The notes under the pieces: generated by a model
What the model was told of the DNA's origin: nothing
Seen by the model: only the letters and a program-made list of their open reading frames with translations
Database searches by the model: none
Source: Flaccisagitta enflata
Taxonomy: Eukaryota; Chaetognatha; Sagittoidea; Aphragmophora
Reading direction: 5' to 3'
Assembly: GCA_965153355.1 (NCBI GenBank)
Contig: OZ231127.1
Location: forward strand, 74,338,001 to 74,402,000
DNA length: 64,000 bases
Shown here: positions 31,972 through 47,025 of the stretch, piece by piece
How positions within the stretch are numbered: the stretch's first letter is position 1
Layout: each line of letters starts with the position of its first letter
Made by a program: the position numbers and the translations under genes

Positions 31972-32050
<79 letters not shown>
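31640..32050. repeat. (GAAA)n and (CT)n tracts
   Basis: GAAA with interruptions at 31640–31870, CT at 31974–32049; intronic for the membrane protein. Confidence 0.95.
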
Positions 32051-32053
<3 letters not shown>

Positions 32054-32168
32054 GTCCTTGTTCAAAAAGATCCAAACAAATGTGATGGTGGGTTTTAAAA
32101 GAATAAAAAGTCCCGATTATGGAAATTGGGGGAGTCTGACCGCCCGTGTTGCATGAGAAACCTTCTTT

Positions 32169-32455
32169 TTGGTGCAAGCAACTCTATAACAGACCTGTCC
32201 GTACCTCCGTCCGTCTGTCGATTCGTTCTTTCGTCCGTTCTTTCATCAATACGTTTTACCGATTGTCCATTTTATTCTAAGCATCCATCTGTCGGTTGGT
32301 CAGTTTGTTAGAAAAAAAATTCTGAGAATGTCTTTGCAAATGGTTTCATTTAGCATAAATTCTCAAAAGTTTCCTTTTATCAAAAAAGTGAGTTGACACG
32401 GCGCCCCTGCCCAACCGCAAGCGGCTTGTGTTGTCCCCGTACCCGGCCTTATTTA
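32169..32455 (+). repeat. hairpin-ended interspersed repeat, diverged
   Basis: TTTTTGGTGCAAGCAACTCT … (TCCG)n … GGCGCCCCTGCCCAACCGCA … GTACCCGGCCTTATTT. Confidence 0.7.
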
Positions 32456-33187
32456 AGTAAGATCTTCTTTTCTTCCACCAAACATCGATCTTTTTCCATG
32501 TTTATTTTGTTCGACCATTTTTGCCAAACTTTGCATTGTTTTTCTCTTCCCATAACAATTATGCAGATGATCCCCTGAGAAAGACTAATAAAACCCTTTG
32601 GGAGGCAGACGGTGTCGTTCATGGGAAAACATGGGATTTTGTTGAACGGACTGATCGGAGCTGATGACGATGGTTTCACGGTTTCGTATCCAAAGGAAAT
32701 CATTCATTCTATCTTTCATACCGACATCCTTTACTTATAAATACGTCATTTGCTTTAACTGACAAAGTATTCATTCCATTCATCATCCATTAGCGCTCGC
32801 ACGTCAGTGACGAGGTATCTATTCATCATTTTATGAATATTGACAGTGACATATGGCTTCGTGTGAACGACGATAAAAATGATGAATGTATACGTCAGAG
32901 AGAAAAAAAAATTCGCCCGGTTCCTCTCTTTTGCAAACAGTTCATGATGGTTTTCATAGTCTCATCACCCTCATCATCTTGATCCACCTTCTGTTCCCTC
33001 TTCCGTTTTTCTTAACGGACCTGCCCCCCCCCCCCTTCCTCCCCCGCCACCTCCCTCATCCACTCCCCCCTCGTTCGGCTATCCAAACACAACATCCAAT
33101 TGAATGAATCATCAATCACTGCATATCTAGGAAATCCTCTCAGGTCACTCAGGTTCAAGCACAAAGTGCGCAGTAATTAAATACCTC

Positions 33188-33190
<3 letters not shown>
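32456..33190. other. no gene recognised
   Basis: Intron of the membrane protein. A C-rich patch lies at 33022–33070. Confidence 0.5.
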
Positions 33191-33275
<85 letters not shown>

Positions 33276-33623
33276 GATGATGGCTGTTTGCTTTTGTCCC
33301 TCAGTCCAAATTTCCATTCTATTTACTCAATAACTCCTCCACCGGCAGTACAGACCGGCTGGACTAACGATTTTGTGTTTGTTTTTCTCCGTGAAAAGCC
33401 GCCATTGATTTCACGGACGGACGGACGAACAAACGAACAAACCAACGAAAAAACGACGCGTTTATGAACCAAAGAAAGACGAAGAGAGAGAATCTATGTA
33501 GAGGGAGATGAAAAATTGCGTGTTTATATAGGAATCTTTGTGGATATTTCTTATCGTCGACGTTAATCAGTTATTGCCATATTTTCTTGCATATTATTGT
33601 TTCCCTCATTCATTCCTTCTCTG

Positions 33624-33697
<74 letters not shown>
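33191..33697. repeat. two (CT)n tracts
   Basis: CT at 33191–33273 and 33628–33697, with unremarkable sequence between. Confidence 0.97.
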
Positions 33698-34056
33698 GTT
33701 TCGGGTTTGAAACAATATTTACTCAGTGATTAAACAAGCAAAGAAAAACGGTCAAAGACTTTACGAACGCGATAACGCAAAATGGGAAAGATGATCAAGA
33801 TGGAGATGAAGCAAAGATGAAGATGAAAGAATGATGAAGATAAAAGAATGATGAAGATGAAAAAAAAAATTAAGATGGAAGTTTTGATAAGGAGGGAGTA
33901 AACGATCAAGGAAACGATGAAAACAGCAACAATAACAACAAAATATGATAACAAAATCAACCACAATGACGAGAACTAAGTGCGGATGGCATAACCATTG
34001 TAAAAGAGCTCGAATGATATACGATAAATGTATGCGAATTATTGAGATGATAAAGG

Positions 34057-34281
<225 letters not shown>

Positions 34282-34360
34282 TCCTTTGTTCCTTCCTTTC
34301 GCTCTCTTCCTTTCACTTTTTTCCCATGTTTCGCTCTCACTACTATCACACTGCACTTAC

Positions 34361-34513
34361 CCGAATGGTAAGTAAGGCTGAGATCAGTTTGTGAAGATCG
34401 TAATTTGCGCTGAAGTCGTTTGATTCTGATGAGCTGGTAGATGAGAGCAGCGGCCAGGGCGAGGACTAAACCCCCAAGGGTCACTGTTAAGGGGATAACG
34501 ACCGTGGCGAAAT
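34361..34513 (-). CDS. single-pass membrane protein, transmembrane exon
   Basis: Acceptor CTCCCTTTTCACAG before 34513 and donor TTCGG|GTAAGT at 34360, both phase 1, exactly 51 codons. Encodes F-A-T-V-V-I-P-L-T-V-T-L-G-G-L-V-L and A-L-A-A-A-L-I-Y-Q-L-I, a 25-residue hydrophobic helix. It is followed by the basic stop-transfer R-I-K-R-L-Q-R-K-L-R and then T-D-L-S-L-T-Y-H-S-G. The positive-inside rule puts the following exons in the cytoplasm. The layout of membrane helix, basic segment, H/K-x-G-x-P-I, then PPxY is weakly like dystroglycan, but the tail is far longer, so I give no name. Confidence 0.85.
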
Positions 34514-34549
34514 CTGTGAAAAGGGAGGGGGAAAGGGGGTGGGGGTGGG

Positions 34550-34699
<150 letters not shown>

Positions 34700-35149
34700 G
34701 GGCAGGGAAAGGGAGATATATTGGGATTTAACGGATCGACATAAAAAGATAAGCAATCGACAAAGAAATGAGATAAAAGATACGAGAATAAGAATCGAGA
34801 GAGAAGCTGTTAAGACAAAAGGCGCGATTAACGACGATCCTCAAAATTCGGAATACCCCCGCGAGTGTGTCTTTGATGAGGGTTTTAACCCCCAATTCAA
34901 GAGTCACCTGATCATTTGATGATCCATTGAGGGTCAGCCAATCCCCGATCGAAAGATGGGGGGGGGGGAGAGGGGGTAAGTGATCATCTCAGCTGACCAT
35001 TGACCAAAGTTATTGAAAAACGACTGGATCTGTGATTGTAACAGTGGCGCAGAGTGTTTGAGACAAAGCGCTTTCTACTATTTCTTTATTTGAGCGCAGT
35101 ATCAGTCTCTATGTCCATCATTTTACGCACGTGAATTGCACGCGCATGC

Positions 35150-36420
<1,271 letters not shown>

Positions 36421-36796
36421 AGAGAAATGAAATTACAGACAGACAAAAATACAGACAGTCTGACAGAAACCGACTGAGACAGAGACGGGGAAATCACACA
36501 GCTTTTTCCCTGCTCTCGTTTATCGCGTGCACAGACTGCAGACGGACATAAAAATCAAAAGAAGAAATCCAGACTTTAAAATCTTTTTTAAAATGCGTAT
36601 CGTAGTTTAACGGCATTTATGGCAGAAATGAATCCCAGGATTAGACACACGCAATCAGAGAGAATGCCTCACAGCGGGGAGAACGATTATAAGGAAGCCG
36701 GGAAAAAGGGGGTGATGAGGGAGTGAACGATGCATAGGAGGTAAAATGAAATAAAGAGAGATAAAGAGGAGAGAGTAATGACAAAAAGAAAATGCA

Positions 36797-36801
36797 GTAA
36801 G

Positions 36802-36856
<55 letters not shown>

Positions 36857-36959
36857 AAAAACGAAAGACAGAAAAAAAGAAAAAAAGAAAGAAGAAAGAA
36901 AGTAAGAAAGAAGAAAGAGAAAAAGAAAGAAAGAAAGAAAGAAAGAAAGAAAAAAAGAC

Positions 36960-37042
<83 letters not shown>

Positions 37043-37046
37043 AAAA

Positions 37047-37117
<71 letters not shown>

Positions 37118-37128
37118 CAAAGAAAGAG

Positions 37129-37191
<63 letters not shown>

Positions 37192-37228
37192 GAGCAAGCA
37201 AGCAAGAAAGAAAGAAAGAAAGATAGAA
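36797..37228. repeat. (GAAA)n, ~430 bp
   Basis: Long GAAA array with A-rich and AGAC interruptions; the long open frames across it are artefacts of the repeat. Confidence 0.97.
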
Positions 37229-37315
37229 ATAGAGCGTGCTCATCAAGTCCCTAACGAAGCGCAGTGACCAGGTCCAATTGGTCAACTTCTTTATGAGGCT
37301 TTTGACTTTATACAC

Positions 37316-37427
37316 ACTCCCTCTTGGTGCGCTTAAAGTGAAGCTTGACTGCATATTCATTAGTTATGATGTCGAAATTCTGCACGGCCTCATCAATTAT
37401 CCCTTTCATGAGACCCCCAAAAATTTG
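37316..37427 (-). CDS. candidate extracellular exon of the membrane protein
   Basis: Good acceptor (TCAGTCTTCCTTCGTTAG) before 37427. Frame reads Q-I-F-G-G-L-M-K-G-I-I-D-E-A-V-Q-N-F-D-I and then Y-A-V-K-L-H-F-K-R-T-K-R-E. The alternation of a helix with a β-like strand looks coded and could be part of a SEA-like membrane-proximal fold. A donor GTGTAT after 37316 would give the phase 1 needed by 34513. GTATAA two bases on is an alternative. Both donors are weak, so the link is tentative. Confidence 0.4.
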
Positions 37428-37544
37428 CTAACGAAGGAAGACTGAAAAGTGAAAGAAGACAAAAAATGTGTCATCCGAGAGAAAAAATCGCCTGAAATTT
37501 CTTAATTAAAAATCTTACACACGAAAAGTGCGTGTGGGGGGAAA

Positions 37545-37767
37545 GATAGAAGACAAGTGACGCGAGGTCATAATATCGTTGCGGACGGGTGGGCAGGGGC
37601 ATCCAACCCCCATCCATACCCCATGCCCCCCACACATACACAATAACCATCCAAAATGCTCATTTTCGCACTTTTCGACTTGTGTCCAAGGACCGACGGA
37701 CTGATGGACCGACCGACTGATCGACGGACGGACAAAGCCTCTTATAGAGTTACGTGTCCGCAACAAA
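37545..37767 (-). repeat. hairpin-ended interspersed repeat
   Basis: Contains GTTGCGGACGGGTGGGCAGG, ATGCTCATTTTCGCAC, (GGAC)n and AAGCCTCTTATAGAGTTAC … CCGCAACAAAAAA. Its left end lacks the usual AACAAGGCC. Confidence 0.75.
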
Positions 37768-37849
37768 AAATTAAACAATGTTTTCACTGAAAATTTCAGT
37801 AACATATTATGATATAAATCAAAGAGAAACTATCGATTCAAGAGAGTAG

Positions 37850-37929
37850 GAAAGAAAGAAAGAAAGTGAGAAAGAAAGAAAGACACAAAAATGATTGAAT
37901 GAATGGGAGAGAGAAAAGAAAAAAAGAAG

Positions 37930-37963
<34 letters not shown>

Positions 37964-37996
37964 TAAAAAAGTGAAATAGAAAGAAAGAAAGAAAAA

Positions 37997-38060
<64 letters not shown>

Positions 38061-38065
38061 AAAAA
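37850..38065. repeat. (GAAA)n
   Basis: GAAA array with interruptions, next to a candidate exon on the minus strand. Confidence 0.95.
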
Positions 38066-38099
38066 AAAGAATGAATATGATAAAGAAAGAGGGATCCAC

Positions 38100-38160
38100 C
38101 CATGTCAGCGTAATCTTCCACATTCCCTTGTGTCCTTCTTTGACTTGATTTAAAACTTCA
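38100..38160 (-). CDS. candidate extracellular exon, low confidence
   Basis: Acceptor TAATTTTTAAGTCAG before 38160 (phase 2). Frame reads E-V-L-N-Q-V-K-E-G-H-K-G-M-W-K-I-T-L-T-W, then a weak donor GG|GTGGAT (phase 0) that would join the phase-0 start of 37427. The frame runs on into the GAAA array if unspliced. Only reading-frame appearance and phase support it. Confidence 0.25.
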
Positions 38161-38219
38161 CTGACTTAAAAATTAGTAAATCTCGTGTGCTCACCATAGG
38201 AGGTTCTTTAAATTTGAAA

Positions 38220-38221
<2 letters not shown>

Positions 38222-38314
<93 letters not shown>

Positions 38315-38330
38315 CAGAGAGACAGAGAGA
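38222..38330. repeat. (GA)n and (GACA)n
   Basis: GA at 38222–38292 then GAGACA-like units. Confidence 0.96.
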
Positions 38331-38660
38331 GATCTAAAGATAGAAACTCGACTCCGACTGATAAATACTTGAACAGAGGTGATTGAGATATAGTATCGAA
38401 GTCTAGGTCATAGTTGATAATTTCTGGGGGAAATCAAGGAACTACGCCCAGAGCATGTGTTAACCACACAATCTATAAATTACAGTTTTTTTTTGCGAAG
38501 TCATTTCAGAAACTTGCACACAATTCCATGGAACTGACCTTGAATTTTTACTAACCACTATAATCACAGCATGGGCCCCGCAAATTCCAAAAAATCAAAG
38601 AGAACAAATGTTTGAGGTGGAATTTCATTAAAAGCGGATGCGTTAGAGCGGGGTTCAACT

Positions 38661-38895
38661 GCATGTTCAATCACTTAGCAATAGCTTCTTGGTTGCAGCC
38701 CTTAGATGCATGTTCATTCATTGTATGTTCACAGTATGCATGTTCATTCACTGTATGTTCAATCACTCACCAATAGCTTCTTGGTTGCAGCCCTTAGAGG
38801 CATGTTCATTCACTGTATGTTCACTGTATGCATGTTCATTCACTGTATGTTCAATCACTCACCAATAGCTTCTTGGTTGCAGCCCTTAGAGGCAC
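38661..38895. repeat. 92-bp tandem repeat, three copies
   Basis: CAATAGCTTCTTGGTTGCAG recurs at 38679, 38771 and 38863, exactly 92 bp apart, with TGTATGTTCAATCACTCACC before and CCCTTAGAGGCATGTTC after. Each unit carries a plus-strand splice-acceptor-like CTTCTTGGTTGCAG. Confidence 0.92.
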
Positions 38896-38999
38896 TGGAG
38901 TCGGAGGACGAGGACGAAGGAGGTTTTGCACCCAGATACATTTTTTTTGCGCTTGTGGATGTCTTACAGAGATGTATTTCTTTTTGTCGTTTAGACGGA

Positions 39000-39386
39000 T
39001 AAACGCTTTGAAGTAGCCGAGTTTTATCGAATTTCTATTTCTTCATACGGAGATAGTGTCAGAGATGTCGATTATTGTAAAATTTGTTTCTATGGTCTTG
39101 TCAGTATCGCTCCTTCATCCACTTCGCTATTTCACACGGTCGGTGAGTTTCCGATGTCTTTCTCTTTTTCCACCATAACCTGTTTTGTGTTTAATGTTGA
39201 GAATGTATTCTATGTCACTTTTTTGTTGACTACGCCCCGGATTCACATTTGATACACTCGAAGTAGGAAGCAGAGGAATTGTATGGAATGAGAAGAGGAG
39301 AAACGAGGGAAACGTTATACTTATTAGGAATATACGATGGTAGGAATTATCGGGCGGAAAGAGAATAAGTGAGAGGGGAAACGAGA

Positions 39387-39479
<93 letters not shown>

Positions 39480-40239
39480 GACGAGATCGAATGTGCCAAA
39501 TTTGAGACGCTGCCGGTAAAGAAGACGAGGACAATTTGCGCGAGATAATGAAATTGTAGATATTCGCCGGGATTCAGAAACCGTATATGGCTGCCGGTAA
39601 AATCGAATAGTGTATGCCCGTCGATAATTATGGAGACACAGTTGGTCTGCCGGCAGCTCGATTATTTTTCACGCCTTCCTCTAATTCTTCTTTCTCCTAT
39701 ACTGAGTTCAGTGAGGATGTCCGGTTATTCTTTTTCTTCTTCTTGTACGAAGTACAGCGTGGATGTCCAGTTGTTGTCCCGTGTTGAAGGGGACTGAATC
39801 GTCGAAAACAAAAGTTACGATAAACCAACGCCGGTTTAAAAATGTTTTAAGACGTGTGCCAGTGTTTACGAAGTACAAATGTTACGAAACATAACGAGTT
39901 TTGTTGAAAAGAAAGGGGAGGAAGACAACACCAATCAAGCCAGAGTTAACGAAGAGTTGAGTGAGGATGAAGGTGACCAACTTGGTGACAATTAACAACA
40001 ATGGTGAAGGTGACAGACTTGGTGACCGTTTATGGTGTGGGCGATCGACTTGTTGACGAGCGAACAATGAGGATGACGAGGTTTAACGGAAGGGTGATTG
40101 AGAGGCGGAAGCGACGACGATTGAGGGCCGAAAAAAGAGAGAATGACGCTTGACGTTGACGCAAACGAAAACGACGAATGAAATCTGTTGGCGAGGGGAG
40201 GGGGGGAAATGTTATTATATAGTCGGGAAGAACTGTGAG
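39000..40239. other. microsatellite and unassigned sequence
   Basis: (GA)n at 39392–39478. Short CTGCCGGTAAA repeats near 39509 and 39591. No supported exon. Confidence 0.5.
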
Positions 40240-41117
<878 letters not shown>

Positions 41118-41279
41118 GGTATCAAATCGATAAGGGGTAGGGAGGAGAGGAAAGCGGCGGGGGAAGAGGAAGAGGAGAAAGGTATTACAGTAATTGTGTG
41201 ATACAACTGTTGTAGATCTGGGTTACTAACTGTACTTCGTTCTGTATTTCTTTCCATTCGTTCCCTTTCTTCTTTTTTC

Positions 41280-41815
<536 letters not shown>

Positions 41816-42083
41816 CTCAATTCTAAGAACAGATTAAGAGAATGCTCTAGGTCATGGTGTACAGGAACAAGAAATTTTGGTTTCATTTTACTTTTTGCTT
41901 GTAGTTAAGATTTACAATCAAAAAATATTATTGGAATTTCAGTTAAATATTTTTGATATAATGTATAAGGTGTTTTAATAATGTCTTTAAATCCAGAATA
42001 CTAACTATGGTTTTATAAAGATCAGAAAAAAGAATTGAATATTTGAATTCCTTAAAAAAATGATGAACAAAATTTTAAAATGT

Positions 42084-42206
42084 TGTTAGGTGAAATTATA
42101 TCACAGCCTGAATAAAGAAAATTTTGCATTTCGAAGAACATGGCCCTTTTTATATATGTTTTTAAAAAGAGGCCATGTGTTTGCTATGATATAATTTCAC
42201 CTAACA
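42084..42206. mobile_element. 123-bp fully palindromic MITE
   Basis: Outer 20-bp perfect inverted repeat TGTTAGGTGAAATTATATCA. An inner stem ACATGGCC.TTTTTA / TAAAAAG.GGCCATGT makes it nearly one hairpin. TSD not clear. Confidence 0.8.
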
Positions 42207-42646
42207 GGAGTTCGATAACAAAGTATAATTTTTTTTAAAAATCTTCTTTTTTCTACTTTTTTTTATTACATTAAGTACATCAATTCTTCATATCAGAGAT
42301 TATCTATGCAAAAATTTATTGTTAACTCTAAAAAAAGTTTTTTTCAGAAAAAAGATTATAGATGAATAATATAAAAAATATCTATAAAATTGTAATGACG
42401 CATGAAATTTCTTCTTCTACTACACTGCGTCCTAGCCGTTCATCCGCCCGTCCATCCATCCGTCCGTCCGTTCGTATCTACGTTGCAAATTACTTTCCGC
42501 GGGTTTTCGTTCTAATCTTCATCTTCTCTTTCTCTTTCCTCACCCTCTCATCATCGAACACTATCTCTTCCCATCTTTCTCTCCTTCTTCTCTCTCTTTG
42601 CTTACTTCGTTTCTGCCTTTTCTATCTAACACAACATTATCATCTA

Positions 42647-43071
42647 CAGTACGATGGGAGCAATGAGGACCTCAGATAGAGGGTCATTTCCCGCCACACT
42701 ATCTTAATAGAGTAGGTTGAACTAGGGAGTTGATGGGAAAAGCTTTGAGTGAATATAGTTTCAAACCTATAGCTTTAACTGTTGACCAAAAAGACAAAAA
42801 GTGCAATACCTCTCTGGAAATGAACCTGTGACACTAAAGAGAAGAGATTGCTGTTCTCCTGTACAGCACTTTACCAACAAGGCCATTGCAACACATGCAA
42901 TGATTTGAGATCAATTGTCAGTTTTCTTTTGAATCACATGGTGTGGAATTTTATGTTCACTCAATACCATGGACCATCACCTTTTAGAAAAACCAGCTTT
43001 AACTTCTTCCTTCAAACAGTAAGAATATAGAAAGCCCTCTTTGTACTGCCCTTATTGCTCCCACCGTACTG
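42647..43071. mobile_element. TA-flanked element, CAGTACGRTGGGAGCAAT ends
   Basis: Inverted ends flanked by TA (42645–42646, 43072–43073), 425 bp, no transposase. The ends CAGTACGATG are shared with the larger fold-back at 61076. Confidence 0.85.
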
Positions 43072-43074
43072 TAC

Positions 43075-44185
43075 CTATAGTTTTCTTTTTCTTGCGTTTC
43101 AAGTTCGATGACGTCTGACTAGAAGGCAAACGTTATGAATGTGATTTAACGCAATGACAGTTACGGAGGCAGTGACAGCGGTAGCGTTGGCTATAGTTTG
43201 GTAGTGGTGGCAGTGGTTTGGTAGTGGTGGCGGTAGCGGTGGGTCTTGTCCGGCAGCGGTGGCGGTGGCACGGGATAGGTGGCGGTATCGAAGCCCCATA
43301 GACAGTGGCCCGGTGGAGGTGGCAATGGGGGCGAATTTTGGAGGAGGGAGGTGAAGAGGGTTGGAAAAGATGTAGAAGCGAAATATGATAGGAGGAAGCG
43401 GAGTAGAAAGAAGAGGAGGAGACGTAGAAGGAAGATGTAGAAAAGAGCGGACTAAAACGTTATGTGGTGCGACGCGGTGAGGTGAGGATAAAGAGGTACA
43501 AAAAAGCCTAAATGGGCTACGACACATCCTCTGCGCAGACCAGCAGACCGACAGACTATCTTAATGACGTCAAGAATCTATCAATTCATGGTTGTAATCT
43601 TTCAAGATGGATGGAGTAATGGATGGAGTAATGGATGGATTGTTTTAAGAACACACAGGATAGACGGGCTGATGCATGATGGATGGACGGACGTAAATAG
43701 CATGGATGGAAAGACGCAAGGGGGGTTGGGTGGGGTGGGGTGGGATTGGAGGGGGTGGGGAGACGGATGAGTGGAGATGAAGTGGTAAACTGGAGGATAA
43801 GGGCAACTCTGAGCCGAGCTGCGCAACCGAGGCAAAATCAGCTGCAGCAGATAAAGAAAGCAACAGATGCAGCAGCAGAAATATGAACATCGATGAGCGA
43901 CGGCGCAGCGGCGGCTCGGCAAAAACGTGATCCACGGACTGCGCACTTTTTTAAGACTAACTTTTCGCGTCAGTCGGTCTGTCTCTCAATCGTTTGTCTT
44001 TTTGTCTGTGTATACGTATGTTTGTGTACGTCTGTCCATTCAAAGGTTGGTCCATTGATGATTAGTATTTAGAGACCATTAATTCTTAACCATGTTTATT
44101 TAACACCTGGTATCCAGTTTCCAGTCATGATAGTAAATAAAGTTTCGTGACTAAACTTTGTGAGCAGGGGTTGTTTTTTTTTCTT
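43075..44185. other. no gene; (GTGGCG)n-like minisatellite
   Basis: A degenerate GGTAGTGGTGGC/GGTGGCGGT array lies at 43180–43330. The minus-strand ORF across it is not supported. GGGGTGGGGTGGGATT G-runs at 43727–43760. Confidence 0.5.
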
Positions 44186-44516
44186 CATGTGCGTCCACGC
44201 ACATCTATAAAAGGTCATGTCCGTCGGTTGGTTGGTCGATCTGTCTGTTGGTCATGCAAACCTCTAAACTGCGGAAAACAGTTGATTATGATGTCTTTCT
44301 TCATTCCTGTTAGTTTAAATGCCTTCCCATATTCAGATTAAGTCATTCATTCATTCATATATTCATGCCTTCATTCATATATTCATGCCTTCATTCATTC
44401 ATTCATTCATTCATTCATTCATTCATTCATTCATTCATTCATTCTTTTATTCATTGACATACTCTTATTCAGCGAGGAGCACATGTTGGCCATGATTTGG
44501 CCTTGTTTTGGTTATT
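44186..44516 (+). repeat. interspersed repeat, AGTGCGTCC subtype
   Basis: ATGTGCGTCCACGCACATCTAT hairpin, AAAAGGTCATGTCCGTCGG, GGTTGGTCG…, an (ATTC)n tract, GGCCATGATTTGGCCTTGTTT. Co-linear with 9853–10206. Confidence 0.8.
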
Positions 44517-44811
44517 TTTCAAGAGATTAATACTTAAGTCATGGAATCAAAGTCATACTCATTATTTGGCTTGATTTATTTTCAATTTCCGTGTCTGATT
44601 TTCTCAATTATACTTTTTTGTCCGTTCGATTTTTTTTCTTTCTTTTTTATTATTCGGAATAGGATTTTTTGAGGGTGCACGCACCATTTTGAAATCGTCT
44701 TCATGACCTTAACTTACTCGGCCTTTCGTCGTTATCTAACATTTTATCTGTCAAGAAAATCAAAAGATGAACCTTTCTGGAAACAGAACTCTTAGTTCCT
44801 CAACTCCGATG

Positions 44812-44997
<186 letters not shown>

Positions 44998-45035
44998 TAA
45001 AGTTTGTTGAAGATGAAGATGATGATGACGATGAC

Positions 45036-45365
45036 CATGCACACCTCGAAAGACATCGGAAGAAGCCTCATGAAAACACCATGACTTGAGACTTTGCATG
45101 GTGGTCCCCGATACTATGGGGTAGGCCGGAAAAATGCGCGCAAAAAAATTCCTATTGTAGGAAGCCGGTAAGTGCCAATTGTATTCAGGAATAAAAAACC
45201 ACTGCTCTGTTTTATTTTTGCTTTAAGTTACGTGCTTAACTTGGCTTGATTTTTCATAGAGACACTGTAAGTTGTCCTTGACTTGTCCTAAACTTTTCTT
45301 TGACTTGTACTTGGCTTGTCCTAACTTGTCCTTGACTTGTCCAAGACTAGTCATAGACTTGTCAT
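45036..45365 (+). repeat. dispersed repeat, copy 1 (inverted partner at 48655–49073)
   Basis: CATGCACACCTCGAAAGACA … CCATGACTTGAGACTTTGCA … CCTATTGTAGGAAGCCGGTA … then CTTGTCCTTGACTTGTCC-like units (45270–45350). The same order appears on the minus strand at 49073→48655. Confidence 0.8.
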
Positions 45366-45707
45366 GAAGTTGAAGAGTTATATTGAAATAGTGGTTAAAC
45401 AGATGGTCGTAGTGACTTGTAGCGTGCTGTTGCTGTTTTCGTTGTTGTTGTTGTTGTTGTTTTTGTTGTTGTTGTTGTTAGTTGTAGTGACTCGTAGCGT
45501 GCTACTGTTGTTTTTGTGGTTGTCACGGACCTGCAGGCCCTCAACAAGTACTGCGGCCTCGGGTGTTTGACCTATTATATGTTGTTAATAGAAGAAGAAT
45601 GAAAAAGTGAAAGGCTAGTGAAAGGCTTTGCTTCGTTTGCATGTGGCGACGAGGAAGCGATGAACCAGGCGTCAAACGCAGCTTTGCAGACATCAGCAGG
45701 GAGTTTA

Positions 45708-46127
45708 TAGACTGAATGAAAATACAACAAGAGGAGTCCAAAGAAGTGACCCAAATCTATAGCAGTACCCCCTACAGCCCATTCCGAAGGTGCTACATGG
45801 TCATGTAGGGTACCAATCGAAAGCTTATGTTAATACAAGTGGTGCCATCAGAGCGATTTGGAATATTCAGCTCAGTTCATGAAATACAGCTCCTTAAAGT
45901 GTCAAAATGTGCTGTTCTGAAAAGTGTTGAAAAAAGCCCTTCTGCAGCCTGTATCTCCGTGAATAGGAGGAAATTGAGAAATCGCCTTGATGGCGCCACT
46001 TACATTAACACTATCATTTGATTGATACCCCATTTGACCTCATATCACTTCCTATGTGGGCTGTAGGGGGCACTGCTATAGATCTGGGTCATTCTTCTGG
46101 ACTCCTCTCGTATTTTCATTCAGTCTG
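45708..46127. mobile_element. TA-flanked element with ~80-bp inverted ends
   Basis: Ends YAGACTGAATGAAAATAC with long arms (…CTATAGCAGTRCCCCCTACA…) flanked by TA (45706–45707, 46128–46129). 420 bp; no ORF of note. Confidence 0.85.
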
Positions 46128-46275
46128 TAGAGCTTCAAAACTTCAAAAAGTTCCTCAAGCGAAAGACTTCTGAGGTTTTAGAAAGGGCTTTTGCGTGGAT
46201 CGTCCAGTCAGTTGTTACAGTTGCCGTTCTGTGAATTGCTAAAAGTCATGGTTGGTTCGTTTGTTAACCCGTTGG

Positions 46276-46345
<70 letters not shown>
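46276..46345. repeat. (GT)n microsatellite
   Basis: About 35 GT units. Confidence 0.96.
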
Positions 46346-46351
<6 letters not shown>

Positions 46352-46628
46352 CATGTGAGTGTGCGTGTGCGTATTACTGGGGCGATATTGAAACCCCGCG
46401 TTAAGTGTTTACTCATTTTCAGCAGTGGAATGATACAGATTGGGTAACAGTTGAACATCTGAAAATATACTGTGGTTAAGTAGATAGACAAACGGAGAAA
46501 GTCCAACGGACTGACAGACAAAATTGTCATCAGACAGACGGACAGCAGGACAAAGGAATGAGTATTCTTAAGGATGATAAATCATAATAGCCGGTTTCTA
46601 TCCAAGCGTGCATGTAGAAAAGAAAAAA

Positions 46629-46778
46629 ACAAGGCCGGATACGCGGCAATCCAGTCGCGGACGGTTGGGCAGGAGCAGTAATGCAAAAACCGCTCTGAAT
46701 TCAAAAATGTGACGGACCAACGGACCGAACTACCGACCGACACGGCAAGGTGTAGAGTCGCGTGTCCGCCACTAAAAA
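46629..46778 (-). repeat. interspersed repeat, uninterrupted relative of 10531–10891
   Basis: AACAAGGCCGGATACGCGGC…GCAGTAATGCAAAAACCGCT…GACGG…GGTGTAGAGTCGCGTGTCC…ACTAAAAA. Serves as the empty-site allele for the nested insertion at 10588. Confidence 0.9.
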
Positions 46779-46841
46779 GATCAAACTGGATCGAACTTGT
46801 GCATCGTTCACGTGGAAATAGAGGCCGATGAAAACAAACGA

Positions 46842-47025
46842 GGCAAGATACACGGCTACCCCAGTTGCGTGTGGGTGTGCAGGAACAGTGCTGGAGAAGG
46901 TCACTAGGGCATTAGGGCAGGAGCAGTAAACTTATAAAGCTAAAAAATACCATTAGAGTTCAAACTGAAGCACCGACTGACTGACCAATCATCCAACCAA
47001 CTGCATATCATAGCACGTGACTAAG
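46842..47025 (-). repeat. hairpin-ended interspersed repeat, diverged
   Basis: AACGAGGCAAGATACACGGC … GGGCAGGAGCAGTAA … GACTGACTGACC … TAGCACGTGACTAAGAG. Confidence 0.65.

Noticed and set aside
36641-37360. Long F-L-S-F/K-E-R-K open frames over (GAAA)n tracts (also 31.4–32.2, 41.3–41.8 and 37.8–38.1 kb)
   Set aside because: Tetranucleotide repeats without stops; no conserved protein content.
38661-38895. CRISPR-like regularly spaced repeats
   Set aside because: Contiguous 92-bp tandem without unique spacers, in a eukaryotic genome.
43099-43527. 142-codon minus-strand ORF
   Set aside because: Overlaps a GTGGCGGT-type minisatellite; no recognisable domain, acceptor or donor.
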